From an uncultured Lachnospiraceae bacterium (lineage in GTDB: Bacteria > Bacillota > Clostridia > Lachnospirales > Lachnospiraceae), in assembly GCA_910579285.1 (NCBI GenBank), contig CAJTTT010000003.1, forward strand, positions 45,475-109,474: 64,000 nucleotides of DNA, written 5' to 3'. The notes under the pieces were generated by a model, which was not told the origin of the DNA, made no database searches, and was given only the letters and a program-made list of their open reading frames with translations. Of the stretch, positions 26,633 to 34,850 are shown one piece after another. Position numbers and translations under genes: made by a program. Each line of letters begins with the position of its first letter. The first letter of the stretch is position 1.

Positions 26633-29600
26633 ATGATGGGTAAACAGAGGAGGCTGTACTTTCGGAGAAGCATGTGCGGCATATTGAGCGCGGCGATGAT
26701 TATGTCGGGACTGCTCGTGCCAGACACGGCAGTTTATGCCGCACAGCCGGATGTGACAGGGCATGCTGCGGAAACGGGCATGGAAAACGAGGGTGCACAA
26801 ACGCCCGGATCTGAGGATGCGGGGACGGAAGAGAGTGGGGAAGATCATTCCGAAGAAACAGGCGGTCAGGGAGGCGGTTCGGAGAAACCTGCAAACCCGG
26901 ATGAAGGTGGAAATGAGGAGAAACCTGCAAACCCGGATGAAGGCGGAGACCCGGAAGAACCTGCAAACCCGGATGAGGACGGAGATACGGAAGAAGATCC
27001 TGACCCGGATGAGGGTGGGGACATGCAGGAAGAGCCCTCGGAAGACGAGGATGCAGATCCCGATGAGACGCCTGACGAGGGAATGGAAGGTGAAGACGGG
27101 GAAGCATTAGAGGAAGAGGAAACAGAGGAGACCCAGAAGGTATTGAGCGCGGTGCGCGCGGGAACATACGGCGAGCTGCAGAACGGGGATTTCTCAGAAG
27201 GTGAAACGGTAGACGGCGTGTGGGTGCCCAAGATTTGGAAGGGTTCCGGCGATGACTACAAGAGTAAAGATGAGGGAGGATATACAGCAACGGCTCACTG
27301 GTGGAGCGAAAACGGCTGTTCTATCTCCCTGAGTCAGGTAGTAGAAAATGTTAAGCCTGGAAACTACACGATTTCGCTGGAAGCATACGGGGATTTTGCG
27401 GAGGATGCGGATGATCCGATTTCCATTCAGGTAAAGCGGGTCAAACAGTCCGGGGACACTTATGTGGACATAGATTCTCTGGCGGAAAAGAGCCTGGGAG
27501 ACGGGCCGGGATGGCAGTGGAAGACTGTCAAAACAGATAAATTTGAAGTGGCTGTTCCATCCGGGGAGACACAGGTTGATTTAGAGATAGCGGTCTCCGG
27601 CAAATTGGGAACCGGACAGACGATCAATCTGGATAACGTTAAGTTTGAGGAAGCGTCTGATTCGGAGAACAGCAGCATTGATTTCTACTATTATGTCGGT
27701 GATGTGGATGCGGCGGAAGAAATCGGATTGTATTATTGGGGAAGCAATTTATCCTCGGAGGCGGAGAAAGCCGGCTGGAAGGTATGGAACGATGGTGATA
27801 CTTATGCCATGTCGTCCGTGACCGGCTATACGGGCTGGTACAGCATTCCACTTACTTTTGAAAATGCGGGTGAGGCTGCAGGATTTAAGATCGTCAAAAA
27901 GTCAGAGGCGGCTGTGAACAATGACAGCTCGGCATTGTTTGCGTGCAGCGCTGATTCCTCAAATAACCCGAATATTTACAGTATGCTGACTGGCGGTGAC
28001 AATACGGAATGTGCGGTTAAAAATTATAAGCCTTATCTGAATGAGGATGTGAAGACCATTCTGCGAAACGTCACACTGTATGCGTACGATCCGGCAGGTG
28101 CGCCCTGCATACAGTTTACCAAGGATACCAAAGTATCCGTGGTGGACGAGGCGGCGGGCACGGTTTCTGCGCTTCCCGGGAAAACGGAAGTTGACGGCGG
28201 GGACGGCTATATCATGGCGGCTGACACAAAGGCCAACTGGTATTATCTCACATTCAGTGCGCCGGGAAATATCAATTTTGACAAGGCAAAAATATGCAAT
28301 TTCTATACAAAACAAAATGGTGGAAGCTATGTGTGGAGCAAAAATCTGGTGAACGGACCTACAGATGAGTGGGGCGTTGATTTTACGCCAGTCTTTTCGG
28401 GCAGTGTTTTTTATAAGGACGGTGAACTGTCCGATTCCAGAAGCGTATCCCTGGGTGAGCTGAAAACGCTCTATGGGGAGGCGAAGGAGAAATATGATGA
28501 GGGAAAAGGCGCCTACTCGGACGCTTCATGGACAAGGTTTGAAACGGCGGTAAAGAGTGCGGACACGGCAATTAAAGGTCTGGAAGGAAAAGGGGATGAT
28601 TACACGGATGACAGCCCGGACGCGGTAAGCGGGATCAGCGTCGAGAGCGTTTTTATGGAGCTGAAGGACGCGATGGAAAGTCTGGCGATGGAGGTTGCGC
28701 TGTATTATTATATCGGGGAAGCCCAGGCTGCCGGATTTACCTATTGGGCCGAGGACGGACTGGATCCGATTGCAACCAGCGCACCACAGACAAGCGACTG
28801 GCATGCGTGGAATGATGCAAAAAATGTGACTTATCAGATGACGGCCGTGGCGAAGTATCCCGGATGGTATTCCATACCCATTTCCTTTACCCACGGAGGC
28901 GGTGAGGATGCCGGATTTTCCGTGCACAGGTATGACGGGGAGAAGAGTACGGAGGTGTTTACCTGTTCTAAGAAATGGGCAGCAACGGAGATATATGCGG
29001 AACTCTTTTCCGGGGAGTCAGGTGTCTATGCCGTAAGCAAGGGCGTGGGCTATGCAGGTGAGGAGCTGATTGATGCGCTGATGCGCAATGTCAAAATATA
29101 TGTATATGATAATGAGGGTGTGCCGGCTGTCGGCACGGCGTCAGACCTCTATTATGTGAATGAACGCAGAAGGAAGAAGGATGTGATTGTGCCGTCCCAG
29201 GAAGCGGACGGTGTCAAGTATCACAATATGACGGCTTCTGAGAGCCATGCCAACTGGTATGAGCTGACTTTTTCCGTGCCTGAGCCGGATGAGAATAAAA
29301 AGATCTGCGGATTATACAGTCTGCGGGAGAGTGAGGAAGGCAATGCTGCGGTTTATGAGCTTATGAAAACCTTTGTGGAGGGCGCCGCTGCTGACGGAGA
29401 ACAGGTTGACATTACCGGGGTTTTTGAGGGAAAGGTCTATTATAAAAACGGCACATGGTATGACCAGAGACCGTCTACGATAGATGATCTGGCCGCACTT
29501 GTAAAGGAAGCCGATGAGCTGATAGCAAGTGATCAGGATAAACCGAAATATAAGCATGAAGACGACGGCGGCGCGTGGACGGCTTTTGAGGCAGCGCTGT

Positions 29601-32600
29601 CGGCGGCAAAGGCTGTTTTGGAAAAGGATAAGACAGCCAATAAGCCCACAGACAATGAAATTGTAACGGCATATAATGGCCTAAACACAACGATGAAGAA
29701 GCTGGTGCCTATTCCGTTGGATTCAGAGTACATCAGCGTGGAGCGCGTTGCGGTGGATGAAGATTTTATCACGGGCGCGGATGTGTCCTCCTACATTTCG
29801 CTGAGAGAAAGCGGTGTGGTGTTCAAAGACGCGGACGGCAGGGCGCTTTCAGATGCAGGATTTTTCAGACTGCTGCGTGACGGCGGCACAAACTGGGTGC
29901 GGATCCGTATATGGAATGATCCCTATAACAGCAGCAGCGGAAATGGCTACGGCGGCGGAAACTCCGATCTGGAGAAGGCGAAGGCAATCGGGAGGCTTGC
30001 AACGAATGCGGGTATGCGGGTGCTGATTGACTTCCATTATTCAGATTTCTGGGCGGACCCGGCCAAGCAGAAAGCGCCGAAGGCGTGGGAAAGCTATTCG
30101 GTTGACCAGAAGGTCAATGCAGTCCGCAGTTTTACGAAGGAAAGTCTGGAAGAGCTCAGGGCTGCGGGCGTTGATGTCGGCATGGTGCAGGTAGGAAATG
30201 AGACGAACAACGGTATCTGCGGTGAATATGATTGGGCAAATATGGCCAAAATTTTCAATGCGGGAAGCGAGGCGGTCAGGGCATTCGATCCGGAATGTCT
30301 GGTTGCGATCCACTTTGCGGAGCCGCAGGCAAACAATTTTGTAGATCTTGCAGGCAGCCTGAAATCAAACAATGTGGATTATGATGTGTTTGCGAGCTCT
30401 TATTATCCGTTCTGGCACGGTACGACAGAAAATCTGACGACAAAGCTTAGCGAGATTGCAAAGAATTATGACAAGAAGGTTATGGTTGCGGAGACATCAT
30501 GGGTGACAACGTGGGAGGATGGCGACGGACATGGAAACTCGGCGCCCAAGATCACACAACAGCTGGATTACTCCGTTTCTCTGCAGGGACAGGCGGATGA
30601 AATCAGGGACGTTGTGGCGGCGGTAGAAAATGTGAACACCAAAGTTCCCGGCGCGGCAATCGGTATGTTCTATTGGGAGCCGGCATGGATTTCCCCGTAT
30701 TATGTCTATCAGGCGGACGGTTCGGTAGACCAGAGCCTGTACAAGAAAAACAAAGAACTTTGGGAGAAATATGGTTCGGGATGGGCGTCCAGCCATTCCA
30801 TCGAATACGATCCCTCGGATGCGGGATTGTGGTACGGCGGCAGTGCGGTGGACAACCAGGCATGGTTCGATTTTGACGGAAAAGCGCTTGAGACGGCGAA
30901 AATTTACAGTTATATCAGAGCATCGGCGACTGCAGAAGAAAGCGGCAATTCGATTGCAAACGTAAAGGCGGATCTGCTTGCAGAGGTTACTGTGGGAGAG
31001 GAGATTGACTGGGAACAGGTAACGGACATTGAGGTGATTTTTGCTGACGGTAACAAATACACCGGGGCGGAAAACGCAGAAAATAATAGCAATGTGGGCA
31101 GCCCGATTACCAATCTCTCAGTAAAGTGGGATGAAAAACAGCAGGAGCTTGTAAATACGGATCAGGCGGGAGAATATGCGGTTGCAGGTACCGTGTCGTG
31201 CACATATAAGATCAAAGACGATGCGGAGGAGACCAGAACGGAAAGCTTTTTTGTGACGCTGACAATTCAGGTGCTGCCGTCCGGCAATATCCTTGTGAAT
31301 CCCGGATTTGAAAACGGCAATACCGGCTGGACAATCAGCGATGCGGTTGATGCGAAGGTGAAGAGTACAGATACAACACCGCACAGCGGTGTGTCCTCCC
31401 TGCATTTTTATGATGAAGCGAAGGATGGACTGGACTTTACGGTAGAGCAGAGAGTGAATGCGCTGAAAGCGGGAATCTATACGTTCGGCGGTTACATACA
31501 GGGTGAGGCGACAAGCAGCGATTTCCAGAGTGCCTATGTCAAAGTATACAATGAAAAGAATGAGCTGATCGGCAATTACAGAAATTCCTGTTCAATGGGC
31601 GGCCACAGAAACTGGATGAAGCCGGAGGTAACAGGTATCAGGGTAAGTGACGGAGATTATGTCGTTGTCGGGATGGAAGTGAAAGTCAACAAAGCAGAAT
31701 CCTGGGGTACGCTGGATGACTTCTATCTGTACGGCAGCTATGGCATTGCTGTCGATGCTTCCATTCAGAACGGTAAGCTGACTGTCAGCAATTTGGAGCC
31801 AAACAGCAAAGAAGTGGTCAGAGTGACGGCAACGCCTGACGCCGGTTATTATCTGTCCAAACTGACTGTTGCGGGAACGGGTGTGACCGCGGCCGGCATC
31901 GAACTTGCCGGAAATGCGGGAACATTAGAGTCTTCCGAAACAGATCAGGCATCGCTTAGTTATAATACGGACCCTGATCATAAGTCGGATGCGACGATGA
32001 CTGCTTCCTTCCGAATGCCTGAAACGACTGTGACAATCAGCGCGGAATTTACTTCTGTGTTTGAGGGGACAGATAAGATTCAGATCAGTGAGGTTACGGT
32101 TGCAGGATTTACAAAAGACAGCGCAGATAGATTTGTATATGACACGAAGCAGGAATATACAGGGAAGAATATCCAGCTTGATCTGGACATCAGTTATCAG
32201 GGATACCGGCTCACCGCGGCGGACTATACAGCCCAGTACAAAAAGAATAAAGAAGCGACAACAGCGGAAACTCTGGCTGAGATTACGCTGAAGGGCAAGG
32301 GGAAAAAGTTCGCGGGCGAGAGGAAGCTGTACTTTGAGATTGTAGATACGAAAACCGATATTTCCAAGGCAAAACTGCAGTTTGCATCGCCTTACGACGA
32401 TGAACAGAAGAAGACGTATTATTACACGGGAGACTATGTGGAGCCGGAGGTGGCGGCATTTGTCGACAGGGAAGGCAATAAAATCAAAGACAGCGCCGGG
32501 ACGGAGCTTGTCCTGACAGCCGGCACGGACTATACGGTTAAGTATCTGAATAACATTAAGGTAGGCAAGGCGACCATGATCGTTGTGGCCAAGGACAACA

Positions 32601-34354
32601 GCGCCAAGATCAAGGGATCTGTCACGCAGACCTTCACGATTGCCAAAAGACCGGTTACCGATGCATCCATAACGGTGTCAAAGCCGTCGAGCGGCACCTA
32701 TACAGGCGGCAAAGTGACGCCGAACATTACCGTGAAATACGGCAGCAGGATTTTGCAGAAAGGCAGAGACTACAAGGTTACCTACTACAATAATACCAAA
32801 GTGAGCACAGGGGTAACGGATCCTAAGAAACTGCCGTATGTGAAAATTGCAGGAGCCGGAAATTATACGGGCAATACGGACACGGACAAAGACGGTAACA
32901 AACTGACTTTTGCGATCTGGGAAAAGGATATTGACGATTTCAGCGTGACGGCTGAACTTACCGATCTGATTGATACCGGCAGGGAACAGACGGTTAAGGT
33001 GACGCTGAAGGATGGAAAGAAAAAGCTGTCTGCGGGCAGTCAGTATCGGATCTTGAAGATCACTGACGAGAAGGGCAGAGAGGTATATAAGTACGACAAA
33101 CAGAAACCGACGGCCAAAGTGAAAGAGAAAGGAACCTATACCGTCACACTGGAAGGCCTGGGGAATTACAAAGGGGAAAAGAAAGAGAAGCTCAAGGTAG
33201 TTGGCGAGGAGTATATGCTTTCCAAGGCAGTCATTGCCAAAATTCCCGATCAGATTTATACGGGCAACAAGATTGAGCTGGAGAACATCCTTGAAGTGAA
33301 GAACAAGGCGGGCGCTCCCCTTTCGTATGGCGAGGATTACACCGCGGTCTATACGAACAATATCAAGTCGGGAACCGCGAAAGTAACCATTAAGGCCAGG
33401 AACGGAAGCGGTTATGCGGGAAGTAAAACGGCCAGCTTTAAGATCAAGAAGCGCGCGATTGTCGCTTCCGGGACGGATCTGAAGCCAAACCAGAAAATAG
33501 AAGAGTGCGGCATAATCACCTATGAGTTCTTGGAGAAGGACGACATTTACAAGAATGCCGGCGACGGGGTGCACTATTATCCGTACAATGGCTATAACTG
33601 GACGCCGGAACTGAAGGTTTATGCGCAGAACGGCAAGGTGAAGAAACTGCTTGCAAAGGGCGTTGATTATACGGTTACTTTCAGCAACAATCAAAAGCCG
33701 AACGATATTCTGGAAGCCAAAAAACATGGTGTCATCACCATAAACGGTAAGGGAAGTTACAGCGGCAAGGTGAAGTTTGAGGACGCCTTTGTCGTAAAAG
33801 ACGTAACCCTCGATGATTTCGCGATAACGGTGAAACCTGCTGTATACGACAACAAAGCGCTCAAGCCGGACATTACATTCGTGTATAAGGAAACCGGCAC
33901 AACGCTTCCGATGAAGGCAGGCACGGCTTACACCGCAGCATATAAAAACAATCGCAATGCGGTGAGCAGCATAAGCAAAGATAAAGAAGGTGCAGGCTGT
34001 GGTCCTTATGTGGAGATTAAGGAGAAAGGGATGCGGGCGTATATGGGAACTGACGCATCAGGAAAACCCGTGGCATGCAGCGGCAAAAACAAACAGTCGC
34101 AGACGATCCACTTTACGATTACGACTGCCGCGATCACAGCAGCGAGTGTGAGCGAGATCAAGGTGCAGACCTACAACGGAAAACCGTCCAAACCGAGGTT
34201 GACCGTTAAGGTGAACGGAAAGAGCCTTAAAGAAGGCAGGGATTATCTGGTCACCTATACAGGCAATACCGGGAGAAATGAGAGAGCAATGGCGACAATA
34301 GTCGGTATTGGCAATTATTCCGGCAGGGTTGAAAAACCTTTCATCATCAAATAG
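26633..34354 (+). CDS. Giant secreted GH53 endo-beta-1,4-galactanase with CBMs and repeats
   Basis: Secreted protein of about 2573 residues. In order it has: a signal peptide (hydrophobic SAAMIMSGLLVPDTAVYA); an acidic Pro-Glu repeat linker (about 30-160); a carbohydrate-binding-like domain (about 180-342); two related domains starting YYYVGDVDAAEE and YYYIGEAQAAGF, each followed by a FIVAR-like helical unit; a GH53 catalytic domain (about 1048-1425) with acid/base E1190 in VGNETNNG and nucleophile E1287 in VAETSW; a CBM61-like domain (about 1552-1704, NPGFENGNTGW); and at least seven C-terminal repeats carrying DYTVxYxNN-type motifs. GH53 cleaves beta-1,4-galactan of pectin. No LPXTG motif ends the chain. 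GGAGGAGG precedes ATGs at 26633 and 26636. Confidence 0.88.
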   Translation: MMGKQRRLYFRRSMCGILSAAMIMSGLLVPDTAVYAAQPDVTGHAAETGMENEGAQTPGSEDAGTEESGEDHSEETGGQGGGSEKPANPDEGGNEEKPANPDEGGDPEEPANPDEDGDTEEDPDPDEGGDMQEEPSEDEDADPDETPDEGMEGEDGEALEEEETEETQKVLSAVRAGTYGELQNGDFSEGETVDGVWVPKIWKGSGDDYKSKDEGGYTATAHWWSENGCSISLSQVVENVKPGNYTISLEAYGDFAEDADDPISIQVKRVKQSGDTYVDIDSLAEKSLGDGPGWQWKTVKTDKFEVAVPSGETQVDLEIAVSGKLGTGQTINLDNVKFEEASDSENSSIDFYYYVGDVDAAEEIGLYYWGSNLSSEAEKAGWKVWNDGDTYAMSSVTGYTGWYSIPLTFENAGEAAGFKIVKKSEAAVNNDSSALFACSADSSNNPNIYSMLTGGDNTECAVKNYKPYLNEDVKTILRNVTLYAYDPAGAPCIQFTKDTKVSVVDEAAGTVSALPGKTEVDGGDGYIMAADTKANWYYLTFSAPGNINFDKAKICNFYTKQNGGSYVWSKNLVNGPTDEWGVDFTPVFSGSVFYKDGELSDSRSVSLGELKTLYGEAKEKYDEGKGAYSDASWTRFETAVKSADTAIKGLEGKGDDYTDDSPDAVSGISVESVFMELKDAMESLAMEVALYYYIGEAQAAGFTYWAEDGLDPIATSAPQTSDWHAWNDAKNVTYQMTAVAKYPGWYSIPISFTHGGGEDAGFSVHRYDGEKSTEVFTCSKKWAATEIYAELFSGESGVYAVSKGVGYAGEELIDALMRNVKIYVYDNEGVPAVGTASDLYYVNERRRKKDVIVPSQEADGVKYHNMTASESHANWYELTFSVPEPDENKKICGLYSLRESEEGNAAVYELMKTFVEGAAADGEQVDITGVFEGKVYYKNGTWYDQRPSTIDDLAALVKEADELIASDQDKPKYKHEDDGGAWTAFEAALSAAKAVLEKDKTANKPTDNEIVTAYNGLNTTMKKLVPIPLDSEYISVERVAVDEDFITGADVSSYISLRESGVVFKDADGRALSDAGFFRLLRDGGTNWVRIRIWNDPYNSSSGNGYGGGNSDLEKAKAIGRLATNAGMRVLIDFHYSDFWADPAKQKAPKAWESYSVDQKVNAVRSFTKESLEELRAAGVDVGMVQVGNETNNGICGEYDWANMAKIFNAGSEAVRAFDPECLVAIHFAEPQANNFVDLAGSLKSNNVDYDVFASSYYPFWHGTTENLTTKLSEIAKNYDKKVMVAETSWVTTWEDGDGHGNSAPKITQQLDYSVSLQGQADEIRDVVAAVENVNTKVPGAAIGMFYWEPAWISPYYVYQADGSVDQSLYKKNKELWEKYGSGWASSHSIEYDPSDAGLWYGGSAVDNQAWFDFDGKALETAKIYSYIRASATAEESGNSIANVKADLLAEVTVGEEIDWEQVTDIEVIFADGNKYTGAENAENNSNVGSPITNLSVKWDEKQQELVNTDQAGEYAVAGTVSCTYKIKDDAEETRTESFFVTLTIQVLPSGNILVNPGFENGNTGWTISDAVDAKVKSTDTTPHSGVSSLHFYDEAKDGLDFTVEQRVNALKAGIYTFGGYIQGEATSSDFQSAYVKVYNEKNELIGNYRNSCSMGGHRNWMKPEVTGIRVSDGDYVVVGMEVKVNKAESWGTLDDFYLYGSYGIAVDASIQNGKLTVSNLEPNSKEVVRVTATPDAGYYLSKLTVAGTGVTAAGIELAGNAGTLESSETDQASLSYNTDPDHKSDATMTASFRMPETTVTISAEFTSVFEGTDKIQISEVTVAGFTKDSADRFVYDTKQEYTGKNIQLDLDISYQGYRLTAADYTAQYKKNKEATTAETLAEITLKGKGKKFAGERKLYFEIVDTKTDISKAKLQFASPYDDEQKKTYYYTGDYVEPEVAAFVDREGNKIKDSAGTELVLTAGTDYTVKYLNNIKVGKATMIVVAKDNSAKIKGSVTQTFTIAKRPVTDASITVSKPSSGTYTGGKVTPNITVKYGSRILQKGRDYKVTYYNNTKVSTGVTDPKKLPYVKIAGAGNYTGNTDTDKDGNKLTFAIWEKDIDDFSVTAELTDLIDTGREQTVKVTLKDGKKKLSAGSQYRILKITDEKGREVYKYDKQKPTAKVKEKGTYTVTLEGLGNYKGEKKEKLKVVGEEYMLSKAVIAKIPDQIYTGNKIELENILEVKNKAGAPLSYGEDYTAVYTNNIKSGTAKVTIKARNGSGYAGSKTASFKIKKRAIVASGTDLKPNQKIEECGIITYEFLEKDDIYKNAGDGVHYYPYNGYNWTPELKVYAQNGKVKKLLAKGVDYTVTFSNNQKPNDILEAKKHGVITINGKGSYSGKVKFEDAFVVKDVTLDDFAITVKPAVYDNKALKPDITFVYKETGTTLPMKAGTAYTAAYKNNRNAVSSISKDKEGAGCGPYVEIKEKGMRAYMGTDASGKPVACSGKNKQSQTIHFTITTAAITAASVSEIKVQTYNGKPSKPRLTVKVNGKSLKEGRDYLVTYTGNTGRNERAMATIVGIGNYSGRVEKPFIIK
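26878..27030 (+). repeat. Tandem Pro-Asp-Glu repeat in the linker
   Basis: Imperfect repeats of about 14-15 codons with core PANPDEGG (coding aacctgcaaacccggatga) occur three times, followed by diverged PDPDEGG copies. The near identity at DNA level suggests recent expansion and likely length variation between strains. Confidence 0.8.
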
Positions 34355-34365
34355 GGGTAAAAGAG

Positions 34366-34394
34366 AAAAGGGACAGATTGTCCCTTTTTTCTTT
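34366..34394 (+). terminator. Intrinsic terminator after the GH53 gene
   Basis: AAAAGGGACA pairs perfectly with TGTCCCTTTT around a three-base loop, and the T run extends downstream. It separates the GH53 gene from feoAB. Confidence 0.9.
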
Positions 34395-34426
34395 GCAATT
34401 CTTTTCCTGCATATGGAAAAAGGGGA

Positions 34427-34455
34427 TTGACAAAGTAACTTGGTTATATTAAACT
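34427..34455 (+). promoter_or_regulatory. Promoter of feoAB
   Basis: TTGACA (34427-34432), 17-base spacer, TAAACT (34450-34455). The -10 region runs into the palindromic operator that follows. Confidence 0.7.
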
Positions 34456-34460
34456 AACTA

Positions 34461-34482
34461 TTGGTTAGAGAACACTAACCAA
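34461..34482 (+). promoter_or_regulatory. Candidate DtxR-type operator of feoAB
   Basis: Perfect palindrome TTGGTTAG-N6-CTAACCAA placed over the expected transcription start. The related, less perfect GGTTAT-N6-CTAAC lies at about 34442-34458 over the -10 box. Size and AT-rich dyad fit iron- or manganese-responsive DtxR-family sites. Assignment to the regulator at 25928-26308 is inference. Confidence 0.65.
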
Positions 34483-34542
34483 CGGGCGAGGTATCATAGC
34501 AGACAAAAGAAAAGCGGGAACGATAGAAAGGGAGGATAGAAA

Positions 34543-34755
34543 ATGAAGTTGAATGATGCAAAAACCGGGGAAACGTATTTTGTGAAAGACATCGAAACAC
34601 AGGACGAAGAGCTGAAATCTTTTCTCTTTTCCCTAGGATGCTACAGCGGGGAACCGATCACGGTGATTTCCCATATGAAGGGGGGATGCGTTGTCGCTAT
34701 GAAAGACGCCAGATACAACATAGATACTGATTTAGCGCAAGCTATTTCAATATAG
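34543..34755 (+). CDS. feoA: FeoA-family ferrous iron transport protein
   Basis: SH3-like FeoA protein of 70 residues. It is typical in length and ends with the usual beta strands (GEPITVISHMKGGCVVAMKDARYNIDTDLAQAISI). AAGGGAGG lies before the ATG. FeoA is a small cytoplasmic partner needed by the FeoB transporter. It is the first gene of feoAB and sits behind the palindromic operator. Confidence 0.9.
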   Translation: MKLNDAKTGETYFVKDIETQDEELKSFLFSLGCYSGEPITVISHMKGGCVVAMKDARYNIDTDLAQAISI

Positions 34756-34778
34756 AAGAGTTTATTTTTTGCCAAATA

Positions 34779-34794
34779 GTTAGTTAATACTAAC
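34779..34794 (+). promoter_or_regulatory. Second GTTAG-N6-CTAAC palindrome, between feoA and feoB
   Basis: GTTAG-TTAATA-CTAAC repeats the half-sites of the feoA operator, about 60 bases ahead of feoB. It may be a second regulator site within the operon. Confidence 0.5.
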
Positions 34795-34850
34795 AAGAGA
34801 GGCCGCTGGAATGAAAACAGTAAGAAATGAAAACGAGGAGGATGCATGAG

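Noticed and set aside
26878-27030. Possible CRISPR-like repeat array
   Set aside because: The repeats are in-frame codons of an acidic linker, with no spacers and no cas genes nearby.
32678-33727. Long open frame on the minus strand inside the giant galactanase gene
   Set aside because: It is antisense to a clearly coding repeat array, has no ribosome site or recognisable domain, and mirrors the biased codon use of the real gene.
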